From NCBI GenBank assembly GCA_910577235.1, contig CAJTMX010000005.1, positions 62,001 to 126,000 on the forward strand: 64,000 bases of DNA. Direction: 5' to 3'. Positions 49,015 through 57,773 of the stretch are shown here, piece by piece. The first letter of the stretch is position 1; every line of letters starts with the position of its first letter. A program made the position numbers and the translations under genes. The notes under the pieces were generated by a model that was not told the DNA's origin, searched no databases, and saw only the letters and a program-made list of their open reading frames with translations. The DNA comes from an uncultured Acetatifactor sp. Lineage in GTDB: Bacteria; Bacillota; Clostridia; Lachnospirales; Lachnospiraceae.

Positions 49015-51891
49015 CTATATTTCATTGATCGTTACGCCGGCCTCGGGAGTGACTGCCATGCCGTCTATGATATCTTCCACGGGCTCCAGTCCGAAATAAT
49101 AGGAGACCACATCCTTGGCTGTCTGCGCCGCGTAGTCCGAAGAATATCCGAAAGGTATCCTGACGGTGAAAGCGATCTCCGGGTTGTCATAGGGCGCGTA
49201 GCCCACAAAAAGCGCATGGTTGGGGCGGCTTGTGATCTGCTGCGCGGTACCGGTTTTGCCGGCCACGCTTACGGGCAGTTCGTTAAAATAGCTCTTCCCC
49301 TCTATCACCCGGCGCAGCCCCAGGCGAATGGAGTTCCAGTACTCCACAGGCATATCCACCGTACCCCGCAGGGACGGTTCCTGGCGCATCAGCACCTCGC
49401 CCTCCTTGTCCTGCACATGTTCCAGCAGTGTGAGATTGTAACAGTTTCCCCCGTTTGCCACCGTGGCCACATAGCGGTTGAGTCCCACGGCGGTAAAGCT
49501 GTTGGTACCCTGGCCGATGGCGGAGGGGATGGGCAATTCATCGGAAACAGACGGCTGTGATTCCTCGATCTCCACACCGGACTTTTCCGTCAGACCGTAC
49601 ATCTCGGCATATTTCGCCAGCACATCCAGACCGTCCTGCGCAATATAACTGCCGCTCTTGGTGGCAAACCTGTATCCCATATCATAGAAAAAGAAGTTAC
49701 AGGAGTTCTGTATGGCCGCCGTCAGATCCAGAGAGCCGTGACCGCTGCGTCGCCAGCATCTCGGAGACGGCGTAACCTGGGTGTAGGAGCCGGTGCAGTT
49801 CACTTTGCTGCTCAGCGTGACTTCCCCCTCCATCAGCGCCGCTGTGGAGGACACCATCTTGAAAGTGGAACCGGGCGCCGCCGCGTACTGGGTGGCATAG
49901 TTGAGCATGGGGCTGGTCTTGTCTGCCAGCAGCTTGCTATAATATTCCGGGTCCACGGAGTTGGCCATCATATTGTTGTCATAGCCCGGATAGGACACCA
50001 GGGCCAGCACATCGCCGGTGTCTACGTTGGTCACTACGATGGTGGCGGTACAGGGGTCCAGCGCCAGCTGAGCCGGTGTGATATTCATATAGAGTATCCG
50101 GTTTTTCATAAAGTCATATGCGGACATGCTGCCGTCATAAAGTTTCTCAATGTCTTCCTGAGGAATCTCAATGGCGCTTTGTTCGCACAGGATCTTACAG
50201 ATCTGCCTGCCGCTTATCACATCGTTCTCTATCATAAAACGGTAGATCAGTTTCTGGAATTCCAGCTCGCCGTCCAGCGCCTCAAAGATATAGTCGCATA
50301 TCCCATTATATATTTCCGCGGAGTCCGCATATTGCTGTTCAATATGCAGCTTGTCCACATCTATCCAGTTGGAGGCAATACAGTGGTTCAAATATTCGTG
50401 CAGACTGATCACCTCGTCTCTGGACCAGGCCAGGTGCACGGGGTCCTCGCGGTCTAGCAGCGAGGAGTCGATGATACCGTTCTCCCGCAATATATCATTT
50501 ACAAGGTAGAGCTGGTACATCTTGTACTCCAGCGACAGTTTATTATAGGGAGTTTTTTTCTGCTGCAATTCGTCTGCCAGACGCTGGTAGGTCTTCTCCC
50601 GGTATTCCAGATATTTATCATAGACTTCCCGCTCGGTGTCGCCGGCATTTTCCCCGCCAAAATGCGTGATATCAATGACGCTGTTGTTGATGGTGGCAAA
50701 GTATACGTCATAAATGGGAATCTTAAGGTCTCCGTTTGTGACCTCGGGGGCCTCTCTGGCATTGATGATCTTGTCCAACAGGATACCGGCGATATGCTGT
50801 TCCAGGATCTTGTAGCAGCTGATCTGCAGATCCATATCGATGGTCAGATACACATCATTGCCTGCCTGGGCCTCCTGACGGTCCAAAATGCTGATCACTT
50901 TGCCCGTGTTGTCCACACATACAGTCTCGGAGCCCTTTACCCCCTGCAAAGTGGTTTCCATGGATTTCTCAATACCGCTCTTACCCACCACGTCATTGCT
51001 GGTATAGCGCTCTCCGGTGCCGCCGTCAGCCAGATCCTGCTCATTTAGGCTTGATAGCTCCTCCGAATCGATCTTGCCGGTATATCCCAGGATATGGGCG
51101 AAATATACGCTCTCGTTGTATCTGCGCACCGTGTCTTCCACGATGGAGACGCCGGCCAGCTGATCCAGATTCTCCATGATGACGGCCACAGTCTCGGCGC
51201 TCACATCCTTTGCCACCGTGGTGCCGATATATTTGCGGTAGCTGGTAAGGTGCATGGCGTATCGTATGTTCATCATCTTTAGGAATTCCTCGTCGGTATA
51301 ACCCTCTCCCGCCAGAAATTCGCTTTTGCTGTCGTTTTCCACAGCATACTTGCCGATGCCAAAACGTTTGCCCAGATAGTCCAGCACCTCCTGGGGCGTG
51401 GCCGTACGCTCCTCGTCCTCCAGCTTGTCGATGGTAGTATGTCCATAGACGTCCGCCAGAAAGCGCAGAAGTCTGTTTCCGGACACATTGTAGACGAAAT
51501 TGCCGTGTTCATCCAGCACGATATTAAAATCCGTGATAATGTGGTCGCCGTTTTTTTCAATCTTCCGTATCAGATCATAGACGGTGGCATTGAGTTCCCT
51601 GTTTTTGTTGGAACTGTTTTCATACACATCCTCTATTTTGACCGAATAAGCCAGTTCATCATAGGCCAGGATATTGCCGTCCCGGTCTCTGATACTGCCC
51701 CGGGAGCAGGCGATATCCCGGGTCTTCTCGGTCTCCAGCATAAAATTGTCCAGATATTCCTGTCCGTGTACGATCTGCAACACAAAACAGCGGTATATCA
51801 ATATGCCTCCAAGCAGACCGAATAAAATGGTCATCAGCGTCAGCCGGCTGGTAAAAAAGTTGATGATATCTTCCTTCAGCTTGTCAAACAA
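49015..51891 (-). CDS. mrdA: penicillin-binding protein 2 (elongation transpeptidase), large form
   Basis: Class B PBP that crosslinks peptidoglycan for side-wall growth with RodA and MreB. The 958-residue product is far longer than the usual 600-700. It has a single helix near residues 18-40 and a PBP dimerisation domain. The transpeptidase domain has SxxK (S675-TF-K678), SxN (S730-C-N732) and KTG (K879-T-G881). Between about residues 365 and 608 lies a highly charged helical insertion not seen in standard PBP2. Its ATG overlaps mreD by eight bases. Confidence 0.95.
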   Translation of the reverse strand: MFDKLKEDIINFFTSRLTLMTILFGLLGGILIYRCFVLQIVHGQEYLDNFMLETEKTRDIACSRGSIRDRDGNILAYDELAYSVKIEDVYENSSNKNRELNATVYDLIRKIEKNGDHIITDFNIVLDEHGNFVYNVSGNRLLRFLADVYGHTTIDKLEDEERTATPQEVLDYLGKRFGIGKYAVENDSKSEFLAGEGYTDEEFLKMMNIRYAMHLTSYRKYIGTTVAKDVSAETVAVIMENLDQLAGVSIVEDTVRRYNESVYFAHILGYTGKIDSEELSSLNEQDLADGGTGERYTSNDVVGKSGIEKSMETTLQGVKGSETVCVDNTGKVISILDRQEAQAGNDVYLTIDMDLQISCYKILEQHIAGILLDKIINAREAPEVTNGDLKIPIYDVYFATINNSVIDITHFGGENAGDTEREVYDKYLEYREKTYQRLADELQQKKTPYNKLSLEYKMYQLYLVNDILRENGIIDSSLLDREDPVHLAWSRDEVISLHEYLNHCIASNWIDVDKLHIEQQYADSAEIYNGICDYIFEALDGELEFQKLIYRFMIENDVISGRQICKILCEQSAIEIPQEDIEKLYDGSMSAYDFMKNRILYMNITPAQLALDPCTATIVVTNVDTGDVLALVSYPGYDNNMMANSVDPEYYSKLLADKTSPMLNYATQYAAAPGSTFKMVSSTAALMEGEVTLSSKVNCTGSYTQVTPSPRCWRRSGHGSLDLTAAIQNSCNFFFYDMGYRFATKSGSYIAQDGLDVLAKYAEMYGLTEKSGVEIEESQPSVSDELPIPSAIGQGTNSFTAVGLNRYVATVANGGNCYNLTLLEHVQDKEGEVLMRQEPSLRGTVDMPVEYWNSIRLGLRRVIEGKSYFNELPVSVAGKTGTAQQITSRPNHALFVGYAPYDNPEIAFTVRIPFGYSSDYAAQTAKDVVSYYFGLEPVEDIIDGMAVTPEAGVTINEI

Positions 51892-52402
51892 ATTTCTTCG
51901 CTCTCTTTCTCTCGAATGCCTCCAGCCGGTTATTGACGAACAGGGCCAGAGGATACAGCAGACAGGTCACAACAATGGTATATACGGTCTCCGGCAGGAT
52001 CACGGTCCCCAGATAAAACGGGAAGTTCAGTCTGCCTCTCAGCAAAAACAGCAGCACATAACAGACCATGCCGTAGGACAGATCGCTGACAGTGATCAGC
52101 GCCAGAGGAAGTTTGATATCTTCAGGATAGAATATCTTGCAGAATTTTCCGTTCAGAAAGCCGATATACATATATACCAGCGCATGGAATCCAAGCATAT
52201 CCGCAAAGAAAATATCACATAACAATCCCGAAAAGAATCCGATCAGCAGACCTTCTTTCTCCCCGCGCATAAAGCCGAAGGAGGAGGTCAGCACGATCAG
52301 CAGATTTGGCACGATCCCCGCAAAAGCCAGGCTGCGGAACAGAGTAACCTGCAGCAGAAAACAGAACAGGATCATCACCGCCGTGGTTATTTTTCTAAGC
52401 AT
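51884..52402 (-). CDS. mreD: rod shape-determining protein MreD
   Basis: Polytopic membrane component of the elongasome. The 172-residue product has about five hydrophobic segments, the LPETVYTIVVTCLLYPLALFVN end and the VPNLLIVLTSSFGFMRGEKEGLLIGFFSGLLCDIFF middle typical of MreD. Position between mreC and PBP2 and overlaps of eight bases on each side show one transcript. Confidence 0.92.
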   Translation of the reverse strand: MLRKITTAVMILFCFLLQVTLFRSLAFAGIVPNLLIVLTSSFGFMRGEKEGLLIGFFSGLLCDIFFADMLGFHALVYMYIGFLNGKFCKIFYPEDIKLPLALITVSDLSYGMVCYVLLFLLRGRLNFPFYLGTVILPETVYTIVVTCLLYPLALFVNNRLEAFERKRAKKFV

Positions 52403-53267
52403 CTTCCATCTCCCATTTCATATCCGTGATCACCAGCACTTCCTCCAGATGCTCAAAATCTACGGCGGGTGTCAATAAACCGGATTTGGTCAGATTGTTG
52501 GAGTCCCTGTTAATGGTATGTATCGTACCGATCAGAATATTGGGCAGATACCTGTCACTGATATGGGACGTAACTACTTTGTCACCTACCACCACGTTGT
52601 CCTGACTGTCTATCAGCTGGCTGAAACGGATAACGCCGTCATGCATGGCCTGCAGATCCCCTGACACGATCATTGTGTCGGAAGAGCTCAGCGTCTTGGC
52701 GGACACATTGGAATTGTCCGCAATGACGGAGGTGACCCTGGCCCAGTTGGGCCCCACCTCGCTGACACGGCCCACCAGGCCGCCGCTGGCGATAACGTTC
52801 ATATTGATCTCCAGACCGTTGTCCGTTCCCTTATCTATCAGAAAAGTCGAGTACCAGTTCCCGCTGTCCCGGGCAATGATCCTGGCCCCCACTTTGTGGT
52901 ATTCGTCATATTGGTTGTCCAGCTGGTACAGTTCCCGCAGGCGGCTGAGCTCCGATTTTTCCTGCTGAAGCAGTGTGTTCTCCACCAAAAGCTCATCCAC
53001 CTGTTGCTGCAGCCGCACATTTTCCTCCAGCAGCTGGCGGATCTGCACCAATTCGTCCTTGCGCCCCGAGAGCCAGCTGCCCATCTTACTGATCCCCTGC
53101 TGAAAAGGAACCACAATATAACCCACCGCTGCGTTCAGCGGCCGGTTGAATATATCGGTGCTGAACGTCAACGCCATCAGCACGGTACACAGACAGGTTA
53201 AAGCAAAAAGGAGATATTTACTCGGTATCGTAAATTTCTCCCCCTTTTTTTTGATCACTGGGCTCAT
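52395..53267 (-). CDS. mreC: rod shape-determining protein MreC
   Basis: Bitopic protein linking MreB to external wall synthesis. The 290-residue product has a helix at residues 18-38, a coiled coil (about 68-112: QLLEENVRLQQQVDELLVENTLLQ) and the two beta domains with VIARDSGNWYSTFLIDKGTDNGLEINMNVI and DGLVGRVSEVGPNWA-like sequence. It overlaps mreB and mreD. Confidence 0.94.
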   Translation of the reverse strand: MSPVIKKKGEKFTIPSKYLLFALTCLCTVLMALTFSTDIFNRPLNAAVGYIVVPFQQGISKMGSWLSGRKDELVQIRQLLEENVRLQQQVDELLVENTLLQQEKSELSRLRELYQLDNQYDEYHKVGARIIARDSGNWYSTFLIDKGTDNGLEINMNVIASGGLVGRVSEVGPNWARVTSVIADNSNVSAKTLSSSDTMIVSGDLQAMHDGVIRFSQLIDSQDNVVVGDKVVTSHISDRYLPNILIGTIHTINRDSNNLTKSGLLTPAVDFEHLEEVLVITDMKWEMEDA

Positions 53268-54274
53268 TTACTCATCCCTTCAATCGCATACGCTACGGTT
53301 TTATAGTTGTCCTCGTTAATGATTTTGGACAAGCCCAGAGCCACGCTGGTCATGGGGCTGTCCGAGACGTTGACCTTCAGGCCCGTGCCCTGACTGAGAC
53401 GCTCCGCCAGATGGCTGGTCTGAGACGCGCCGCCGGTGAGATAAACGCCGTTGCGATAGATGTCCGCCGCCAGTTCGGGAGGCGTTCTCTCCAGAATCAC
53501 CTTCACATTATCCACAATGGTGTTAAAATGCTCCTCCAGAGAGTCCACCACCAGCTGGGTGGGAATCTCCCGCTCCACAGGCAGCCCTGTCACGATATCC
53601 CGCCCGTAGACCACGGCTCCCTGCCTGTCCTCCTCCAGCTTAAACAGGGACATCTTGACAGCTTCCGCCGTCTTGCCGCCTATGATCAGGCTGAACTCCC
53701 GGCGCACGGCGGAGCGGATCGCCTCGTCAAACTTCACTCCGCCCACTTTGATCAAACGGCTCAGAACGATACCGCCCAGAGATAAAATGGAGATCTCCGT
53801 AGTCTCAAAGCCTACGTTTACAACGATGACACCCTGGGAGTTTTTGACGTCTATTCCCATTCCCAGACCGTCCGCCACGGCTTTTTCCACCACCATGATC
53901 TTGCGGGCCTTCATATTGGCGTCCCTGACCAGATCGTAAAACGCTCTCTTCTCCACCTCCGTCACATCCGTGGGAACCGCGATAAAATAATCGGCTGGCA
54001 GAGTCTTACCCTTTTGAATATCCCCGATAAAATACCGAATCAGGGTCTCCATATTTTTGATATCGGCGATAACGCCATTGGAAAGCGGATAAGATATATG
54101 AATATTTGCCGGCGCTTTCTCATACATTTCAAAAGCGGAATCACCGTAGGCAAAGAGAGTGTTTTTGTTTTCGATGGCGATCATATTTTTTTCTACAAAG
54201 ATATTGTCGTCATTTCTGCTGTAGATTTTGATATTGTTGGTACCCAGGTCGATACCGAATGCGTTGTTTGCCAT
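53264..54274 (-). CDS. mreB: rod shape-determining protein MreB
   Basis: Actin homologue that guides cell elongation under the membrane. The 336-residue product has the phosphate-1 loop FGIDLGTNNIKIYSR, the phosphate-2 region VIVVNVGFETTEISILSLGGIV and the adenosine block TGGASQTSHLAERLSQ. Length fits. It is the first gene of the mre-mrd-min run in the direction of transcription, with radC upstream on the same strand. Confidence 0.96.
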   Translation of the reverse strand: MANNAFGIDLGTNNIKIYSRNDDNIFVEKNMIAIENKNTLFAYGDSAFEMYEKAPANIHISYPLSNGVIADIKNMETLIRYFIGDIQKGKTLPADYFIAVPTDVTEVEKRAFYDLVRDANMKARKIMVVEKAVADGLGMGIDVKNSQGVIVVNVGFETTEISILSLGGIVLSRLIKVGGVKFDEAIRSAVRREFSLIIGGKTAEAVKMSLFKLEEDRQGAVVYGRDIVTGLPVEREIPTQLVVDSLEEHFNTIVDNVKVILERTPPELAADIYRNGVYLTGGASQTSHLAERLSQGTGLKVNVSDSPMTSVALGLSKIINEDNYKTVAYAIEGMSK

Positions 54275-54302
54275 ATAACTGGCCCCCTTTTAATGATGTA
54301 TA

Positions 54303-54995
54303 TTACGGTATAAGTTTTTCTTCCCGGAAACTCATATATTTATTGTCTCCGATAATGATATGGTCCAGCAGCGGAATCCCCAGCATCTGTCCAATTCCCG
54401 CCAATTCTCCGGTCAGCTGGGCATCCGCCTTGCTGGGTGTGGGATCGCCGCTGGGATGGTTGTGTATCAGAATGATGCTGACAGCCTGATTCTTCAGCGC
54501 TTCCATAAAAATCTCTCTCGGAGAGATCAGGGACATGGTGGCGCTGCCGTTTGAAAGCATGGTATCCTGAAGCAGTCTGCTCTTGGCGTCCACCGACGCC
54601 AACACCACGCACTCGGTCTTTCTGTGCCGCAGCCGCTCCATATAATAAGCGGCCACCGTGCCCGGCCTTTGCAGGCAAATGCGCTCCCTGGCCGTTGCGG
54701 ACGCGATCCGCTGGGATAACTCCGTGATGCATTTCAGCTTTACGGCCTTCACTTCCCCTATGCCGTTTATCTGCATTAAACGCTCAATGGGGATGTCGTG
54801 CAGCCCCAGCAGCCCCTCCCTGGACGGCTCCGCCAGCGCAAGCACCTCCTGCGCCAGTTCCAGAGCGCTTTTATCCCGGGTGCCCGTCCGCAGGATGATT
54901 GCCAGAAGTTCGCTTTCCGTCAGGCTCTCAGGCCCGAAACGCAAGAATTTCTCATAGGGTAGATTCTCACGCTTTACCTTATTCAGTTGATCCAT
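54303..54995 (-). CDS. radC: RadC family JAMM-domain protein
   Basis: A 230-residue protein with an N-terminal helix-hairpin-helix (IPIERLMQINGIGEVKAVKLKC) and a JAMM metalloprotease-like domain bearing the HNHPSGDPTPSKAD motif (metal-binding His-x-His and Asp). The exact role is unproven; the name is historic and it is not a major repair enzyme. It sits 28 bases upstream of mreB, the usual order in Firmicutes (radC-mreB). Confidence 0.96.
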   Translation of the reverse strand: MDQLNKVKRENLPYEKFLRFGPESLTESELLAIILRTGTRDKSALELAQEVLALAEPSREGLLGLHDIPIERLMQINGIGEVKAVKLKCITELSQRIASATARERICLQRPGTVAAYYMERLRHRKTECVVLASVDAKSRLLQDTMLSNGSATMSLISPREIFMEALKNQAVSIILIHNHPSGDPTPSKADAQLTGELAGIGQMLGIPLLDHIIIGDNKYMSFREEKLIP

Positions 54996-55039
54996 TGTCC
55001 TCCCGTCCGCCCTTTCCCAATATGCGGTCCCGCGCAGGA

Positions 55040-55279
55040 CTATCTGATAAACCGGTATACCAGCAGTGCGATCACTACGCCGATAACGCTGGCGATGGTA
55101 ATCTGAATCTGCAGTCCGAACGTCAGGATGATAAATCCGAGGTCAAGTACGATAGGACTGCTCAGGCCAAAGGTCTGACCGTAATTCAGAAAACTTCCGC
55201 TGAAATAGGTTCCGATAAACCGGCCTATAACAAAACCGATCAATACCAGAACGATAAATACCCAATTGACTCTCTTCAA
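55040..55279 (-). CDS. DUF4321 small membrane protein
   Basis: A 79-residue product with three hydrophobic stretches (WVFIVLVLIGFVIGRFIG, PIVLDLGFIILTFGLQI and ITIASVIGVVIALLVYR). TTG 55279 is chosen, GAGGGAG being upstream; the longer frame (55348) has no family-like start. DUF4321 proteins often sit beside radC/mreB in Clostridia, as here. Function unknown. Confidence 0.8.
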   Translation of the reverse strand: MKRVNWVFIVLVLIGFVIGRFIGTYFSGSFLNYGQTFGLSSPIVLDLGFIILTFGLQIQITIASVIGVVIALLVYRFIR

Positions 55280-55399
55280 AAGTACTCCCTCTACTTTCTT
55301 TTGTGTCAGTATTCCTGCCTGTTTCCGGGATTCTCCCGATAGGAACATTTAAACTATCTTACCATATTTTTGCAGTTCTGTACACACCCAATCCGAGAT

Positions 55400-56728
55400 T
55401 TATGACAGGGATTTTTTCAACTTTTCTCTGGCTTTAGCGACGTCCTGTGACTTAACCAGACCTTTGTCGACAAGAGACTGCAAAGATCGCAAAATACCGA
55501 ATTTGGCATGCTGCCAGGTCAGCCCTCCCTGAAAATAGACTGCGTAGGGAGGCTTGATGGGACCGTCCGCCGACAGCTCGATGGAGGAACCGGACACAAA
55601 GGCCCCTGCCGCCATGATCACCTGGGCGTCATAGCCGGGCATGTCCCAGGGCTCGCAGGTCAAATGGCTGTCCACGGGAGCGGCGGCCTGGATACCCTGA
55701 CAGAAAGCGATCACGCCCTCCGGATCACCGAATGTCACCGCCTGGATGATATCATGCCGTGACTGACTACCGTCCGGCACCACTCCAAATCCCAGTCCTT
55801 CGTATATGTTGGCGGCAAAGACCGCCCCCTTCAAGGCTCCCGCAGTCACCGTGGGGGCCAGGAAGAACCCCTGATAGAAATCTTTCAGCACGCCCAGGGA
55901 AGCGCCCACTTCCTTGCCAAGCCCCGGAGAAGTCAGGCGGTACGCGGCGTTTTCCACACAGTCGCTGCGCCCCGCTATATATCCCCCGATGGGAGCCAGT
56001 CCGCCTCCGGGATTTTTAATCAGGGAACCCACCACCATATCCGCTCCCACGTCGCTGGGTTCGGTAGTCTCCACAAACTCCCCGTAGCAGTTGTCCACCA
56101 TGCAGATCACATCCGGTTTGATGCCTTTTATAAAGGCGATCAGTTCTCCGATCCGGGCAACGGACAGAGTGGGCCGGGTCTGATATCCCTTGGAACGCTG
56201 TATCGTCGCAAGGCGGGTTCTCCCGTTTATGGCCCGGCGGATATTGTCATAGTCAAAACCGCCGTCCGGCAGCAGATCCACCTGTGCGTAGCTCACGCCG
56301 TACTCCGCCAGAGAGCCTTTGGAGGGCCGTATACCGATAACCTCCTCCAGCGTATCGTAGGGCTTTCCCACCGGGGAGAGAAGTTCGTCCCCGGGCCGTA
56401 GATTACTCATAAGCGCCAGGGCCAGCGCATGGGTGCCGCAGGTGATCTGGGGACGCACCAGAGCGTCCTGGGTGTGGAATACGGACGCGTACACCCGCTC
56501 CAGAGTATCCCGTCCCAGATCGTTGTAACCGTAACCTGTGGTGCCCAGCAGACAAGCCTCGCTCACCTGCTGGTCCTGCATACCTTTTAGCACCTTCAGC
56601 TGGTTGTACTGCGCTATGTCGTCTATCTCGGCAAAACGGGACAGCAGCCCCCGGGCCACCGTTTCCCCATAGGCATAGACTTCCTCAGAGATTCCCAGCG
56701 CTCCATACATATCATATCCAATATTCAT
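55400..56728 (-). CDS. methionine gamma-lyase family (aluminium resistance) PLP protein
   Basis: A 442-residue PLP-dependent enzyme of the aluminium-resistance/cystathionine-lyase-like family. PLP-binding features are TTGYGYNDLGRDTLERVYASVF, the CMVDNCYGEFVE (Asp) block, and the Lys in GSLIKNPGGGLAPIGGYIAG. Its real reaction is probably a C-S lyase, but is not established. It lies between miaA and the DUF4321 gene, common in Clostridia next to mutS-mutL-miaA. Confidence 0.93.
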   Translation of the reverse strand: MNIGYDMYGALGISEEVYAYGETVARGLLSRFAEIDDIAQYNQLKVLKGMQDQQVSEACLLGTTGYGYNDLGRDTLERVYASVFHTQDALVRPQITCGTHALALALMSNLRPGDELLSPVGKPYDTLEEVIGIRPSKGSLAEYGVSYAQVDLLPDGGFDYDNIRRAINGRTRLATIQRSKGYQTRPTLSVARIGELIAFIKGIKPDVICMVDNCYGEFVETTEPSDVGADMVVGSLIKNPGGGLAPIGGYIAGRSDCVENAAYRLTSPGLGKEVGASLGVLKDFYQGFFLAPTVTAGALKGAVFAANIYEGLGFGVVPDGSQSRHDIIQAVTFGDPEGVIAFCQGIQAAAPVDSHLTCEPWDMPGYDAQVIMAAGAFVSGSSIELSADGPIKPPYAVYFQGGLTWQHAKFGILRSLQSLVDKGLVKSQDVAKAREKLKKSLS

Positions 56729-56775
56729 AGAAAATCACATCCAATCTGCCCGTGACATGGGCGTATTTATCAGTA

Positions 56776-56806
56776 CCGCAGGACGCAGTTATTTCGTCTC
56801 CTGCGG
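56776..56806. repeat. hairpin between miaA and the PLP lyase gene
   Basis: CCGCAGGA (56776-56783) pairs perfectly with TCCTGCGG (56799-56806), loop 15 bases. No T-run follows in either direction, so it is not clearly a terminator. It may be a pause or processing site in the miaA transcript. Confidence 0.55.
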
Positions 56807-56825
56807 AGTGTTGCCGCAACGGACA

Positions 56826-57773
56826 TTATGTCCGCAGAATCCCCGCCTCCCGGAGATACCGCAATATCGCCGCAAGGATCTTCTTGTCATCATACCCATA
56901 ATCCTGTTTGTTCAGCCAGATTACATCCCTCTCCCGGCGAAACCAGGTCAGCTGTCTCTTGGCAAAATGCCGCGTCCCCTGTTTAATGCGGTACACGGCC
57001 TCCTCCAGTGTGATCTCTCCGGCCAGATGATCCAATATCTCCTTATAGCCCAGCCCCTGCATGGACACCATATCCCTCCGGCATCCCCGGGCCATCAGGG
57101 CGCGCACCTCCTCCACCAGCCCTTCCTCCAGCATCCGGTCCACTCTCTCCTCGATACGCCGGTAGAGATTATCCCTGTCATCGTTCAGCACAAAGTAACA
57201 GTAGCGGTAGGGAGAGGTCTTCTCCGCCTCCCTCTCGTTGTGTTCGGATATTTTCTCTCCCGTAAGATGATGGAACTCCAGCGCACGGATCATGCGCTTT
57301 ATATTGTGGGCATGAATGGCCTGGGCCGCCCCGGGGTCCGCCTCCTTAAGCATCTCATGCAGCGCCTGCCCCCCTCTCTCGGCGGCCAGCTGTTCCAGCT
57401 GCCTGCGATACCGGGTATTTTCCGGGTTCTGGGTAAAGTCTATATCCCGCAGCACCGCCTGAATATAGAATCCGGTACCCCCGGTGAGGATCGGGATATT
57501 CCCCCGCTCATAGATCCCCTCCATGGCCTGCCTGCAAAGCTGTTGGAACACCACCACATTGAACTCCAGGGAGGGGTCCAGCACATCGATCAGATGATGG
57601 GGGACCCCCCGGGTCTCCTGGGGACGTATCTTGGCGGAACCGATATCCATCCCCCGGTAGACCTGCATGGAATCCGCCGAGAGGATCTCCCCGCCCACCT
57701 CTTTCGCAAGCTCTATGGACAGAGCCGTCTTGCCCACCGCCGTGGGGCCTGTCAGTACGATCAAAGGTTTCAT
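56826..57773 (-). CDS. miaA: tRNA dimethylallyltransferase MiaA
   Basis: Adds an isopentenyl group to A37 of tRNAs that read UNN codons. The 315-residue product has the P-loop TGPTAVGKTALSIELAK, SADSMQVYRGMDIGSAK, the GGTGFYIQAVL block, and the catalytic Arg in RFLNEED-type region replaced by a similar NLYRRIEERV. The ATG overlaps the mutL stop by four bases. It is in the mutS-mutL-miaA order. Confidence 0.96.
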   Translation of the reverse strand: MKPLIVLTGPTAVGKTALSIELAKEVGGEILSADSMQVYRGMDIGSAKIRPQETRGVPHHLIDVLDPSLEFNVVVFQQLCRQAMEGIYERGNIPILTGGTGFYIQAVLRDIDFTQNPENTRYRRQLEQLAAERGGQALHEMLKEADPGAAQAIHAHNIKRMIRALEFHHLTGEKISEHNEREAEKTSPYRYCYFVLNDDRDNLYRRIEERVDRMLEEGLVEEVRALMARGCRRDMVSMQGLGYKEILDHLAGEITLEEAVYRIKQGTRHFAKRQLTWFRRERDVIWLNKQDYGYDDKKILAAILRYLREAGILRT

